From Prevotella sp. UBA1378 (lineage in GTDB: Bacteria > Bacteroidota > Bacteroidia > Bacteroidales > Bacteroidaceae), in NCBI GenBank assembly GCA_002305505.1, contig DBRC01000021.1, forward strand, positions 1-19,727: 19,727 nucleotides of DNA, in the 5' to 3' direction. The translations under genes and the position numbers were made by a program. Shown here piece after piece: positions 5,964 through 13,898 of this stretch (the first letter of the stretch is position 1; every line of letters begins with the position of its first letter). The notes below the pieces were generated by a model, which searched no databases, was not told the origin of the DNA, and worked only from the letters and a program-made list of their open reading frames with translations.

Positions 5964-7414
5964 ACTTCCGCATCGTATATAAAATCATCGGTTCGCTGCT
6001 CTTCATCGAAGGCGCTTTCATGCTGGGCTGCTTGGCCATGGCATTCTCTTACAAGGAGGATGACGTCGTGGCTTTCCTGCTGTCGGTGTGCTTCACTGTC
6101 GCGGCAGGCTTTATCTTCAAATATTTCGGGCGCAACTCGGACAATAACCTGAGCCGCCGCGACGCTTACCTCGTGGTGACACTGGCATGGGTCATCTTCA
6201 GCTTCTTCGGCATGCTACCCTTCCTCATCGGGGGGTATATCACCAATATCGCAGACGCTTATTTCGAAACCATGTCGGGATTCACCACTACCGGGGCGAC
6301 CATCCTCGACGATGTGGAACACCTGCCCCATGCCATCCTCTTCTGGCGCACCATGACACAATGGATAGGCGGGCTCGGCATCGTGTTCTTCACCATCGCC
6401 ATCCTGCCCTCGATGGTGGGCGGCAGCGTCAGGGTATTCGCAGCCGAGGCTACCGGCCCCATCAAATCCAAGATGCACCCGCGGCTGTCCACCACGGCAA
6501 AATGGATATGGACCATCTACTCGGGACTCACACTGGCCTGCCTCTTCTGCTACTATATGGCCGGCATGGACTGGTTCGACAGCATCAACTACTCGATGAC
6601 GACCACGGCCACGGGCGGGTTCGCCACCCACAACGACAGCACCTCGCACTTCCAGTCGGCCGCGGTCGATTACATCACCGTCCTCTTCATGTTCCTCTCG
6701 GGCATCAACTTCATGGTGCTCTACATGGCCGTCTTCCGCCTGAAGACGAAGAACCTTTTCGCCAACTCCGAGTTCCGTCTCTACCTGTCGGTAACCCTCG
6801 GTGCCATCGCATGGATAATGTACCTACTCATCACACGCAACGGTTACGGATTCGAACAGGCCTTGCGCTCGTCGATGTTCCAGGTCGTCTCGTTTATCAC
6901 TACTACCGGCCTGTTCAACGACGACGCTGCCCTCTGGCCGCACATCACGTGGGTGATACTGGGCGTGTGCATGTTCATAGGCTCGTGCGCCGGCAGCACC
7001 AGCGGCGGCTTCAAGTGCGTGCGCGGCGTGATGGTACTGAAGGTGCTGCGCAACGAGTTCAAGCGCTGCCTGCATCCCAACGCCGTGCTGCCCGTAAAGG
7101 TAAACGGGCAGCCGATACCACAGGCACGTATCTCTACTTTGCTTTCGTTCTTCGCGCTCTTCGTGCTGATGTGCCTCATATCAGCCACCATCATGATTGT
7201 GGCGGGCATCGACAACACCAACGCCATCACCATTGCCCTGAGTTGCATGAGCAACGTGGGCCCCACGCTGGGAACGGAGATAGGCCCGGCCATGTCGTGG
7301 AGCTCGCTGCCCGACGGCATCAAGTGGGTTTGCTCGTTTCTCATGCTGATGGGGCGCCTCGAAATCATGACCGTGCTCGTGCTTTTCACCGGCTCGTTCT
7401 GGAAAGACAACTGA
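5957..7414 (+). CDS. trkH: Trk potassium uptake transmembrane subunit TrkH
   Basis: A 485-residue integral inner-membrane protein of the TrkH/KtrB superfamily, the potassium-translocating subunit that works with TrkA. It shows the four degenerate selectivity-filter loops of the family: GFTTTG (108-113), TTTATGG (215-221), FITTTG (313-318) and MSNVG (431-435), each with the filter glycine. They are separated by hydrophobic segments consistent with four repeated membrane-pore-membrane units plus two additional N-terminal helices. The ATG at 5957 overlaps the end of trkA by 7 nt. The length is typical of bacterial TrkH. Confidence 0.94.
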   Translation: MVNFRIVYKIIGSLLFIEGAFMLGCLAMAFSYKEDDVVAFLLSVCFTVAAGFIFKYFGRNSDNNLSRRDAYLVVTLAWVIFSFFGMLPFLIGGYITNIADAYFETMSGFTTTGATILDDVEHLPHAILFWRTMTQWIGGLGIVFFTIAILPSMVGGSVRVFAAEATGPIKSKMHPRLSTTAKWIWTIYSGLTLACLFCYYMAGMDWFDSINYSMTTTATGGFATHNDSTSHFQSAAVDYITVLFMFLSGINFMVLYMAVFRLKTKNLFANSEFRLYLSVTLGAIAWIMYLLITRNGYGFEQALRSSMFQVVSFITTTGLFNDDAALWPHITWVILGVCMFIGSCAGSTSGGFKCVRGVMVLKVLRNEFKRCLHPNAVLPVKVNGQPIPQARISTLLSFFALFVLMCLISATIMIVAGIDNTNAITIALSCMSNVGPTLGTEIGPAMSWSSLPDGIKWVCSFLMLMGRLEIMTVLVLFTGSFWKDN

Positions 7415-7458
7415 CTTCATCAACAATCGCCGTATCAACTAACGTTATTCTATCATAT

Positions 7459-8412
7459 ATGAAAGCTTTTAAATTCAAACCGTTACTCAAACAAACAATA
7501 TGGGGAGGCAATAAGATTGTGCCCTTTAAGCACCTGGACTCCACACTCGGACAGGTAGGCGAAAGCTGGGAAATATCGGGCGTAAGGGGCGATGTGTCGG
7601 TACTGGCCGACGGCTCTGGCAGGACGCTCAACGACCTGGTGGGCGAAATGAAAGCCGACTTAGTGGGCAAGGAGAACTACAAGCGCTTCGGCAACGAGTT
7701 TCCGCTGCTCATCAAGTTTATCGACGCCCGCGAGGACCTCTCGATACAAGTGCATCCCACCGACGAGATAGCACAGCGGCAGGGCAAAAGCCGCGGAAAG
7801 ACGGAGATGTGGTACATCATGGAGTCGGCCCCGACAGCGAAGCTGTACAACGGACTGAAGAAGGAAATCACGCCCGACGAATACAAGGCGATGGTGGAAG
7901 ACGACACCATCTGCGACGCCCTCGCACAATACGGGGTGAAGGAGGGCGACTGTTTCTTCATCCCTGCAGGCCGTATCCACGCCATCGGCGCCGGCTGTTT
8001 CCTGGCCGAAATCCAGCAAACAAGCGACGTGACCTACCGCATCTACGACTTCAAGCGCAAGGATAAAGACGGAAATTACCGGCAGCTGCACACCAAGGAG
8101 GCAGCCGAGTCGATCGACTATACCGTGCTGGACGACTACCGCACCCACTATGCGCCCGGGAAGAACCAAGGCACGCAACTGGTCAGCTGCCCTTACTTCA
8201 ACACGGCGGTTTACGACCTTACCGAGGCCATGACCATCGACTACAGCGAGCTCGACAGTTTCATCATCCTCATCGGCCTGCGCGGCAAGGGCACACTGAC
8301 GGCCGGCGGCGACACCGTTGCTTTCTGCGAAGGCGAGAGCATCCTGCTGCCTGCCACCACAAAAGAGGTGCACATAGACGGCACCGTCAAGTTCCTGGAA
8401 ACGTATGTGTGA
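7459..8412 (+). CDS. manA: Mannose-6-phosphate isomerase, class I (short form)
   Basis: A 317-residue cupin metalloenzyme that interconverts mannose 6-phosphate and fructose 6-phosphate, supplying GDP-sugar precursors or mannose catabolism. The zinc ligands of the family are present: Q97 and H99 in SIQVHP, E116 in GKTEMWY, and H174 in PAGRIHAIG. It matches the short Firmicutes/Bacteroidota type (about 315-320 residues), not the roughly 390-residue enterobacterial form. The ATG at 7459 begins directly with the conserved FKFKPLLK and IWGG; the frame stays open far upstream, but that part lies antiparallel in content to trkH coding sequence and is not real. It follows trkH by 44 nt with no TAnnTTTG element, so it is probably the last gene of the dxs operon. 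Confidence 0.93.
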   Translation: MKAFKFKPLLKQTIWGGNKIVPFKHLDSTLGQVGESWEISGVRGDVSVLADGSGRTLNDLVGEMKADLVGKENYKRFGNEFPLLIKFIDAREDLSIQVHPTDEIAQRQGKSRGKTEMWYIMESAPTAKLYNGLKKEITPDEYKAMVEDDTICDALAQYGVKEGDCFFIPAGRIHAIGAGCFLAEIQQTSDVTYRIYDFKRKDKDGNYRQLHTKEAAESIDYTVLDDYRTHYAPGKNQGTQLVSCPYFNTAVYDLTEAMTIDYSELDSFIILIGLRGKGTLTAGGDTVAFCEGESILLPATTKEVHIDGTVKFLETYV

Positions 8413-8473
8413 CGGATGGTTCTGGAATCGCCGATAAAAGGCACCGTATCAGACTTCCCGTCCAGCCGCTTTT

Positions 8474-9043
8474 TCACACCGTAACCTTCTTACGGCATAC
8501 GGTACAGATATAGCCGGGGCGCTCTATTATCTCAAAATCGACATCGGCAGACGACGATAGCGCAGACTTGAGGTCGCTGCGCAAACCTTTGCCCGAGAGC
8601 TTGAGCACAGCCTCCTTCATGGTCCACAGCCGGATGAACGCGGCATCGCGACGGTCGGCCGCCTCAATCTGCCGCAGCTCGTCGTCGCTCATCGTATACC
8701 GGGCAAGCGCCGCATTGTAAGGGCGCACCACCTCGATGTCGACACCCACGGGGCGGTCGGAAACGGCACAGACGGCGGCATGCCGGCAATGGCTGAGGTT
8801 GAAGTGGATGTGGGGATGCCCCACGATGAAGGGCTTGCCGCCGGGTGCATAGCCGAGAATGGGATTCCCGGTGATGCCATACTCCTTGCCCAGTGCCTCT
8901 TTCAGCAGCAGATAAGCTGCCACACAGAGGCGCCGCCCCCGCTCATGGCGGAAGCGGAGAGCCTGCTCGCGGCGCTGGTCCGAGACTGCGGCAAGCGCCG
9001 CGTCGAGGTCGAAGCAGTCGATATGGTCGTTGAGGTAAATCAT
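8474..9043 (-). CDS. 4'-phosphopantetheinyl transferase superfamily protein
   Basis: A 189-residue enzyme of the Sfp/AcpT-like superfamily, which moves the 4'-phosphopantetheine arm of CoA onto a serine of carrier proteins. Key motifs are present: FNLSHC (81-86), GVDIE (100-104) with the Mg-binding D102 and E104, and WTMKEAVLK (140-148) with E144 and K148. The length lies between AcpS (about 120) and Sfp (about 220), typical of the compact Bacteroidota type. The carrier protein served is unknown; no PKS, NRPS or acpP gene is in the window. Its ATG overlaps the rmuC stop as ATGA, so it is the last gene of the helicase-rmuC operon and converges on manA with 61 nt between them, in which no clear terminator was found. 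Confidence 0.9.
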   Translation of the reverse strand: MIYLNDHIDCFDLDAALAAVSDQRREQALRFRHERGRRLCVAAYLLLKEALGKEYGITGNPILGYAPGGKPFIVGHPHIHFNLSHCRHAAVCAVSDRPVGVDIEVVRPYNAALARYTMSDDELRQIEAADRRDAAFIRLWTMKEAVLKLSGKGLRSDLKSALSSSADVDFEIIERPGYICTVCRKKVTV

Positions 9044-10470
9044 TCGATGGCGGCTTCAGCTTTAGGTATGCGCCGGTTGGGATTCTCCTTCGCACCGAGG
9101 TCCACCAGCTCGCGGCCCTTCTGTACCACGCTCTGGCGCCCGCTGACAAGTTTGTTTCCGGCGCTCTCGTACGCCTTGCGCGCAGCTTCAATCTGTTCGC
9201 CCATCTTATTAAATCGCTGGATGAAATCGCCCAAGCGGTCGAGCAGCTGCTCTGCTATGCCGAACACCCTCTCCTGGTTTTCGGCCTGTTGGTTCTGCAC
9301 CCATGCGATGTGTATCATGTGCAGTATGCCCAGCAGATTCTGCTCGCCGGTAATGAACACCTTTCGCCCGAAAGCCTCGCGCCACAGCGTGGGGTCGTTG
9401 GCAAGCGCGAGCTGCAGCGAGCTTTCGAAAGGCACGAACATGATGACGAAGTCGACCGCCTCGCGGGGTGCCCTGATATACTTCGAATAGTCTTTGCGCG
9501 CCAGTTCGGCCACGTGGCCGCGCAAGCTCTTGATATGCTCCTGCAGGTAGCGCTCCTTATCTTCTGCAGCATCGGCGTTGACGTATTTCTGGTAAGCCAC
9601 GAGCGACACCTTCGAGTCGATGATGGCATCTTGCCCCTGTGGGTAATGCAGGATGACGTCGGGCTGCATCTCGCGCCCGGTGTCATCGTTCCTTATAGGC
9701 TTCCCGTTCTCGTCGCGCAACCGCGCCTGCACCTCGTAGTGTATGCCCTCGGTGAGACCTTGGCTGGCGAGCAAGTCGCCGAGGATGATTTCGCCCATGT
9801 TCCCGCTCACCTTGTTGTCGCGGCGCAGCACGTTGGCAAGGCTTTCCGCCTTCTCCCCTATCTCGCGGTTGCTCTCCATCATCATCCGAAGCTGTTCGCG
9901 CAGCGATGCGCTCTGCTCGGTATGGTCCTTGGCACTGTCGCTGATGGCCTTGCGCATATCGGTGATGCTCTCCTTGAGCGGGTTCAGGATGGCCCCCATC
10001 TGCTGTTGGTTGTTCTCATTAAGCTCCTTCGAGCGCTGGCGCAGCAACTGCTCCGTGGCCGTCTTGAGCTGTTCCTGCACCAAGGCGAGGCTTTCCCTGA
10101 GCCGCCTTTCGGCTGTGGCCCGCTCTTCCTCCCTCTCGCGTTCGCGCCGCTCGTTAATCTCTCTCACCCGGTCATTGAAGCGGTTGGTCAAGTCATCCGT
10201 CTGCCTCAGGTGTGCGCTTCGCTCATCGCCTATCTGCTGGCGCAGCATCTCTATTTCGCGCCCCTGTGCCTGTGCACGGGCATTCAGCAACTTACTCTCC
10301 TGCTCCAGCTCCGCCACGCGGCGGCTTGCCTGCCCTAACTGCTCGTTGCGCAGGTCGAGCTCCGTCTGTTTCTTCTCGCTGTCTACAGTCAGCCGGCCAT
10401 TGCGCCTGCTGAGAACCAGATATGCCAACGCCGCCCCTATCAGCAGCCCAGTCATTACGTACATCATCAT
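9040..10470 (-). CDS. rmuC: DNA recombination protein RmuC
   Basis: A 476-residue RmuC family protein. E. coli rmuC limits rearrangements between inverted repeats, and the family has a predicted PD-(D/E)XK nuclease-like core; the biochemical role is poorly defined. An N-terminal membrane helix (about residues 3-20) is followed by a long charged coiled coil (about 25-210, rich in R, E and Q), and then the conserved RmuC domain with GNMGE (224-228) and DAIIDSKVSL (280s), the latter holding the conserved Asp-x-Lys. The start has three consecutive ATG codons; the first is used here. The gene lies 58 nt downstream of the helicase gene, with only a weak TATATTTA as a possible internal promoter, and overlaps the phosphopantetheinyl transferase gene by 4 nt. 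Confidence 0.92.
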   Translation of the reverse strand: MMMYVMTGLLIGAALAYLVLSRRNGRLTVDSEKKQTELDLRNEQLGQASRRVAELEQESKLLNARAQAQGREIEMLRQQIGDERSAHLRQTDDLTNRFNDRVREINERREREREEERATAERRLRESLALVQEQLKTATEQLLRQRSKELNENNQQQMGAILNPLKESITDMRKAISDSAKDHTEQSASLREQLRMMMESNREIGEKAESLANVLRRDNKVSGNMGEIILGDLLASQGLTEGIHYEVQARLRDENGKPIRNDDTGREMQPDVILHYPQGQDAIIDSKVSLVAYQKYVNADAAEDKERYLQEHIKSLRGHVAELARKDYSKYIRAPREAVDFVIMFVPFESSLQLALANDPTLWREAFGRKVFITGEQNLLGILHMIHIAWVQNQQAENQERVFGIAEQLLDRLGDFIQRFNKMGEQIEAARKAYESAGNKLVSGRQSVVQKGRELVDLGAKENPNRRIPKAEAAIE

Positions 10471-10528
10471 TTTTATTCAGCTGGAAATTAAATATATAAA
10501 ACATCTGCTTGCACATCGCCGCCGCCCG

Positions 10529-12007
10529 CTATCCGCTCACGGCACGGCTCGGCCAGTTCACGAGGAACAGCTTCTCCGTAGCCCGCGTAAAAGCAGTGTA
10601 CAGCCAGTGGATATAGTCGGCCGGGAGCATATCGCCGCCCATGTACCCCTGGTCGATGTATACATGCGCCCACTGCCCGCCCTGCGCCTTGTGGCAGGTT
10701 ACGGCATAAGCAAACTTCACCTGCAAGGCGTTATAATAGTCATCGTGCCTCAGCCGCTTCAGCCTGTCGGCCTTCAGCGGTATGTCGGCGTAATCCTCCA
10801 TCACGGCATTGTAGAGCTGCCCGCTCTGTTCGCGCGTCAGGGCGGGCGCCTCGGATGCCAGCGTGTCGAGCAGCAGGGTGAAGCCGAGCTCCTGCCCGTC
10901 GTAGTCGGGAAAGCGCAGCACGGCGTCGGCAAAGCGGAAGCCATAAAGCGAACGCACGTTGCGCACACGGACCACCTCGGCACGGTCGCCGTTGGCAATA
11001 AAGGCGAGGGAACTGCTCCCGGCGCCCGCCGGCAGACAGCTGTCGCCGAAATACTTGTTCCGCACCACCATCAGCATATCGCCCGCACACAGCTCCTCCT
11101 CGCGGCCGAGCACCATGTTGCGGATGCCCCGGTTGTATATGTTGGCCTGCTTGTTAGAGCGCGTTATCACCATCGTCTCGTCGGCTCCCACTTCGCTGTA
11201 GCTCGACGCCAGCGACTCTATCAGTTCGCCGCCCGGCACCATGCGGATATCTGCAAAGCCACCGAAGCGGATACCGGGCAGCGCAGCGGTCCCGCCACGG
11301 GTTATCATCTGCCGGATGACGGTTGCATTATAGAGTATGCCGGAGGATTGGCTCTGGCGGAGCACTTCGTTCAAGTCGCACTCGTAGACCTGCAGCCCGT
11401 AACAGCGCAGCACCTCGCCCTGCAGCGCCGGGCTCTCCTGCTCGCCTACCGGCGGCAGCTGCGCCCGGTCGCCAATGAGCATCATGCGGCAGTTGCGGCC
11501 GCTGTATACATAGCGTACCAGGTCGTCGAGCAGGCTGCCGCTGCCGAAATTAGCCGCCGGTCCAGCCGCTTCTGCCCAGCCGCCGCTGCCGGGTGTTACC
11601 CCACGGACGTCGTTGGCAATCATCGAGCTCTCGTCCACGATGAACAGCGTGTCTTGATGGAGGTTGTCGCCCAGGCTGAAGGCCGACAGGTCGCCAGCCG
11701 TTTTCTGCCGGTAGATGCGCCGGTGGATGGTGTAGGCGGCGTGCCCCGCGCTGAGCGAGAACACCTTAGCGGCGCGGCCCGTGGGCGCCAAGAGCAACAG
11801 CTTCTGCCCCAGCGCGGACAATGCACGGACGATTGCGCCGGCCAGCACCGTCTTTCCCGTCCCGGCGGAACCGCGCATTATCATCACCGCCTCCCCGCTG
11901 CGGTCGGTCATGAACCGGCTGAACACACCGGCGGCCTGCTCCTGCTCGCCGGTAGGGGTAAAGCCGAAGGCCTCCAAGATACGGTATTTCAGTTCGTCGC
12001 TAATCAT
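10529..12007 (-). CDS. RecD-like / UvrD-type ATP-dependent DNA helicase
   Basis: A 492-residue superfamily 1 helicase. Walker A is GSAGTGKT (46-53), Walker B is IVDESS (123-128), LIGDRAQLPPVGE gives motif III, and the C-terminal UvrD_C_2-like part holds VTCHKAQGGQW (436-446, motif V) and YTAFTRA (motif VI). The layout resembles compact RecD2 and Pif1/RecD-like helicases lacking the N-terminal extensions. A glycine- and alanine-rich stretch at about 134-155, just after Walker B, looks like an insertion before FGSGSLLDDL. The ATG at 12005-12007 was chosen because the further in-frame ATG upstream would lie before the -7 element at 12019-12026. It is the first gene of a minus-strand operon with rmuC and the phosphopantetheinyl transferase gene, and is divergent from the pseudopilin-like gene. 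Confidence 0.88.
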   Translation of the reverse strand: MISDELKYRILEAFGFTPTGEQEQAAGVFSRFMTDRSGEAVMIMRGSAGTGKTVLAGAIVRALSALGQKLLLLAPTGRAAKVFSLSAGHAAYTIHRRIYRQKTAGDLSAFSLGDNLHQDTLFIVDESSMIANDVRGVTPGSGGWAEAAGPAANFGSGSLLDDLVRYVYSGRNCRMMLIGDRAQLPPVGEQESPALQGEVLRCYGLQVYECDLNEVLRQSQSSGILYNATVIRQMITRGGTAALPGIRFGGFADIRMVPGGELIESLASSYSEVGADETMVITRSNKQANIYNRGIRNMVLGREEELCAGDMLMVVRNKYFGDSCLPAGAGSSSLAFIANGDRAEVVRVRNVRSLYGFRFADAVLRFPDYDGQELGFTLLLDTLASEAPALTREQSGQLYNAVMEDYADIPLKADRLKRLRHDDYYNALQVKFAYAVTCHKAQGGQWAHVYIDQGYMGGDMLPADYIHWLYTAFTRATEKLFLVNWPSRAVSG

Positions 12008-12018
12008 ATTATCTTTTG

Positions 12019-12026
12019 CAAAGGTA
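12019..12026 (-). promoter_or_regulatory. -7 element TACCTTTG of the helicase-rmuC operon
   Basis: Minus-strand TACCTTTG (12026-12019) is a full match to TAnnTTTG and ends 11 nt above the helicase ATG at 12007. The expected transcription start leaves only a few nucleotides of leader. Confidence 0.6.
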
Positions 12027-12046
12027 CAAAATATTTCATAATTCAT

Positions 12047-12077
12047 ATTGCATACTGCATAATTTTAGCTACCTTTG
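12047..12077 (+). promoter_or_regulatory. Promoter of the pseudopilin-like/DUF3822/rsmD operon
   Basis: The -7 element TACCTTTG is at 12070-12077. ATTG at 12047-12050 lies 19 nt upstream and is a partial match to the -33 TTTG. The ATG of the first gene begins 10 nt after the -7 element, so the transcript would be leaderless or nearly so. Confidence 0.6.
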
Positions 12078-12086
12078 CAGAACGAT

Positions 12087-12566
12087 ATGAACGGAAACCG
12101 CATCAATACCGTATTGGCGCTGATTGCAGCGGCACTGCTGGCAATCTCCGTAGCCAGCGTCTTGGCACCCATGGGCTTCGAAAAGGAGCTGGCACGGCGC
12201 GAACAGGACGTGAAACGGAGGCTGCTGAAGATACGCGCCGCCCAAGCACGCTACCTAAAAGACTACAACAATTACTGCGGGTCGCTCGACTCGCTGGTGG
12301 CAGGCGGCTATCTGCCCGATTCGCTGAAGGCCATCCCCTACTCCGGCGGCAAGCCTTTCGAACTTTCGGCAAGGGTGAAGGTGCTGAAGTCGGGGCACGC
12401 CGCGCCGCTGATGGAGTGCGGGGCAAGGTATGAGGACTACCTCGGAGGGATGGACAGCAACACCATCTGCAACCTGACCGAAGAGGCCAATGAGCAAGGG
12501 CGCTATCCGGGACTGAAAATAGGCAACCTAAATACACCTAACAACAATGCAGGAAACTGGGAATAA
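12087..12566 (+). CDS. Pseudopilin-like single-pass membrane protein, function unknown
   Basis: A 159-residue protein not assigned to a named family. It has a short basic N-terminus, one hydrophobic helix (about 7-29), an amphipathic charged helix (about 31-57), then AAQARYLKDYNNYCGSL and DSLVAGGYLPDSL. This run resembles type II secretion pseudopilins of the GspG kind (a helix, then a tyrosine-rich segment with LVxxGYLP). It lacks the GFTxxE prepilin peptidase site, so pilus-type processing is not supported. Three cysteines occur in the soluble part. The ATG at 12087 was chosen because the upstream in-frame TTG (12075) lies inside the -7 element. The 3' end overlaps the DUF3822 gene by 20 nt, and rsmD follows, so the three form one operon. 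The homology is inferred from pattern only. Confidence 0.8.
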   Translation: MNGNRINTVLALIAAALLAISVASVLAPMGFEKELARREQDVKRRLLKIRAAQARYLKDYNNYCGSLDSLVAGGYLPDSLKAIPYSGGKPFELSARVKVLKSGHAAPLMECGARYEDYLGGMDSNTICNLTEEANEQGRYPGLKIGNLNTPNNNAGNWE

Positions 12567-13350
12567 CATCAGGAAAAGGCTGACCATCCGCATCGGGCGC
12601 AACTCCATGTCGTTCTCGACCATGGACACCGACTGTGGGGTGAAGTACGAACCATATACCGTAAAGAGCGGCATCTCGATGGCGGCCAACCTAAGGGAAG
12701 CGTTCAGGAATGCCGACTTGCTGGCCGAGAACTTCCAGCGGGTGCAGGTGATGGTGGACGCACCGGCACTGATGGTTCCTGTCGACTTGTTCGAGGAGGG
12801 GAACAAGGAAGTGCTCTATCAGCACGCTTTCCCAAACCGGCCGGGGGAGGCTGTGCTATACAACGTGCTCCCCGACTTGAGCTGCGTGGCCGTATTCTCC
12901 GTCAACAAAGACCTGAAGACGGTCATTGACGACCATTTCGGCGACGTGCGCTTCTTCTGCGCTGCCTCGCCCGTATGGCGCCACTTGCACCAGCGCAGCT
13001 TCACCGGCGTGCGCAACAAGCTATACGGCTACTTCCACGATCAGGAGCTGGAGATATTCAGCTTCAACCAAAACCGGTTCAAGTACTGCAACTCGTTCGA
13101 GGTAAGCCATGCACACGATGCGCTCTACTTCCTGCTCTACGTATGGAAACAGCTGCAGTTGAAGCCCGAACACGACGAGATGCACATCGCGGGCGACATA
13201 CCCGAGAAGGAGTGGATGCTCAGCGAGCTGCGCAGATACTTGCAGCGGGCGTACGCCATAAACCCTACGGGCGAGTTCAACCGGGCACCCGTGACACAGA
13301 TAAAGGGAATCCCCTACGACTTAATGACACTATACGCCAAAGGCAGATGA
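12547..13350 (+). CDS. DUF3822 family protein
   Basis: A 267-residue protein that I recognise as DUF3822, a family of Bacteroidota commonly located next to rsmD. Features consistent with it are ALMVPVDLF (about 77-85), AFPNRPGEAVLYN (about 97-109), and FLLYVWKQL (about 194-202). From memory, unverified, the family is placed among actin-like (ASKHA-fold) proteins related in shape to PilM/GspL; no nucleotide-binding motif can be confirmed by eye. No signal peptide or membrane segment is seen, so it is probably cytoplasmic. It overlaps the upstream pseudopilin-like gene by 20 nt, and its TGA overlaps the rsmD ATG, so all three should be translationally coupled. Confidence 0.85.
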   Translation: MQETGNNIRKRLTIRIGRNSMSFSTMDTDCGVKYEPYTVKSGISMAANLREAFRNADLLAENFQRVQVMVDAPALMVPVDLFEEGNKEVLYQHAFPNRPGEAVLYNVLPDLSCVAVFSVNKDLKTVIDDHFGDVRFFCAASPVWRHLHQRSFTGVRNKLYGYFHDQELEIFSFNQNRFKYCNSFEVSHAHDALYFLLYVWKQLQLKPEHDEMHIAGDIPEKEWMLSELRRYLQRAYAINPTGEFNRAPVTQIKGIPYDLMTLYAKGR

Positions 13351-13898
13351 GAATTATTACGGGAGAATACAAAGGCAGGCATTTCGACGTGCCGCGCTCA
13401 TTCAAGGCACGGCCGACGACCGACTTTGCCAAAGAGAATATCTTCAACGTGCTGAACGGATATACCGACTTTGACGGGGCAACGGCTCTTGACCTCTTTT
13501 CGGGGACAGGAAGCATCTCGCTCGAACTGGTTTCGCGCGGATGTGCCCGGGTGGTGAGCGTAGAGGCCGACCGCGACCACCACCGCTTCATACAGGAATG
13601 CTTGAAGAAGCTGGGGACCGACCGGTGCATTCCCATACGCGGCGATGTATTCAGGTTCATCAAATCGTGCAAGCAGCAGTTCGACTTCATCTTCGCCGAC
13701 CCTCCCTATATGCTGGAAGAACTGGAGGGTATCCCTGACCGTATCCTTGGGAAAAACTTGTTGAAACAGGGGGGAGTGTTCGTATTCGAACACGGAAAAG
13801 GCAACGATTTTTCATCGCATCCCTGCTTCGCCGAGCACCGCCGCTATGGCAGCGTAAACTTCTCCATCTTCAAAGCAAAGGCGACAGCAGGCGGGTGA
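13347..13898 (+). CDS. rsmD: 16S rRNA (guanine(966)-N(2))-methyltransferase RsmD
   Basis: A 183-residue SAM-dependent methyltransferase that modifies the exocyclic N2 of G966 in 16S rRNA during small-subunit assembly. It begins with MRIITGEYKGR, the typical RsmD N-terminus, followed by ARPTTDFAKENIFNVL (21-36), the SAM motif LDLFSGTGS (48-56), and the catalytic DPPY motif (118-121). The ATG at 13347 overlaps the DUF3822 stop as ATGA; the same frame is open further upstream but has no homology there. The 3' end overlaps the convergent cardiolipin synthase gene by 29 nt. Confidence 0.94.
   Translation: MRIITGEYKGRHFDVPRSFKARPTTDFAKENIFNVLNGYTDFDGATALDLFSGTGSISLELVSRGCARVVSVEADRDHHRFIQECLKKLGTDRCIPIRGDVFRFIKSCKQQFDFIFADPPYMLEELEGIPDRILGKNLLKQGGVFVFEHGKGNDFSSHPCFAEHRRYGSVNFSIFKAKATAGG

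Noticed and set aside
6187..7458. Long in-frame extension upstream of manA
   Set aside because: It lies entirely over trkH in another frame and is rich in H, R and P without domains; ManA homology begins exactly at the ATG at 7459.
8413..8473. Bidirectional terminator between manA and the phosphopantetheinyl transferase gene
   Set aside because: Only a 5-bp GACGG/CCGTC pairing with a large loop could be found, without a T-tract.
12075..12077. TTG as the start of the pseudopilin-like gene
   Set aside because: It is the end of the -7 element TACCTTTG; the ATG at 12087 starts the membrane-helix N-terminus.
9743..12433. An 896-codon plus-strand open frame
   Set aside because: It runs antisense to rmuC and the helicase, both with clear motifs, crosses the intergenic promoter region, and its translation has no recognisable domain. 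GC-rich codon use on the opposite strand removes stop codons.
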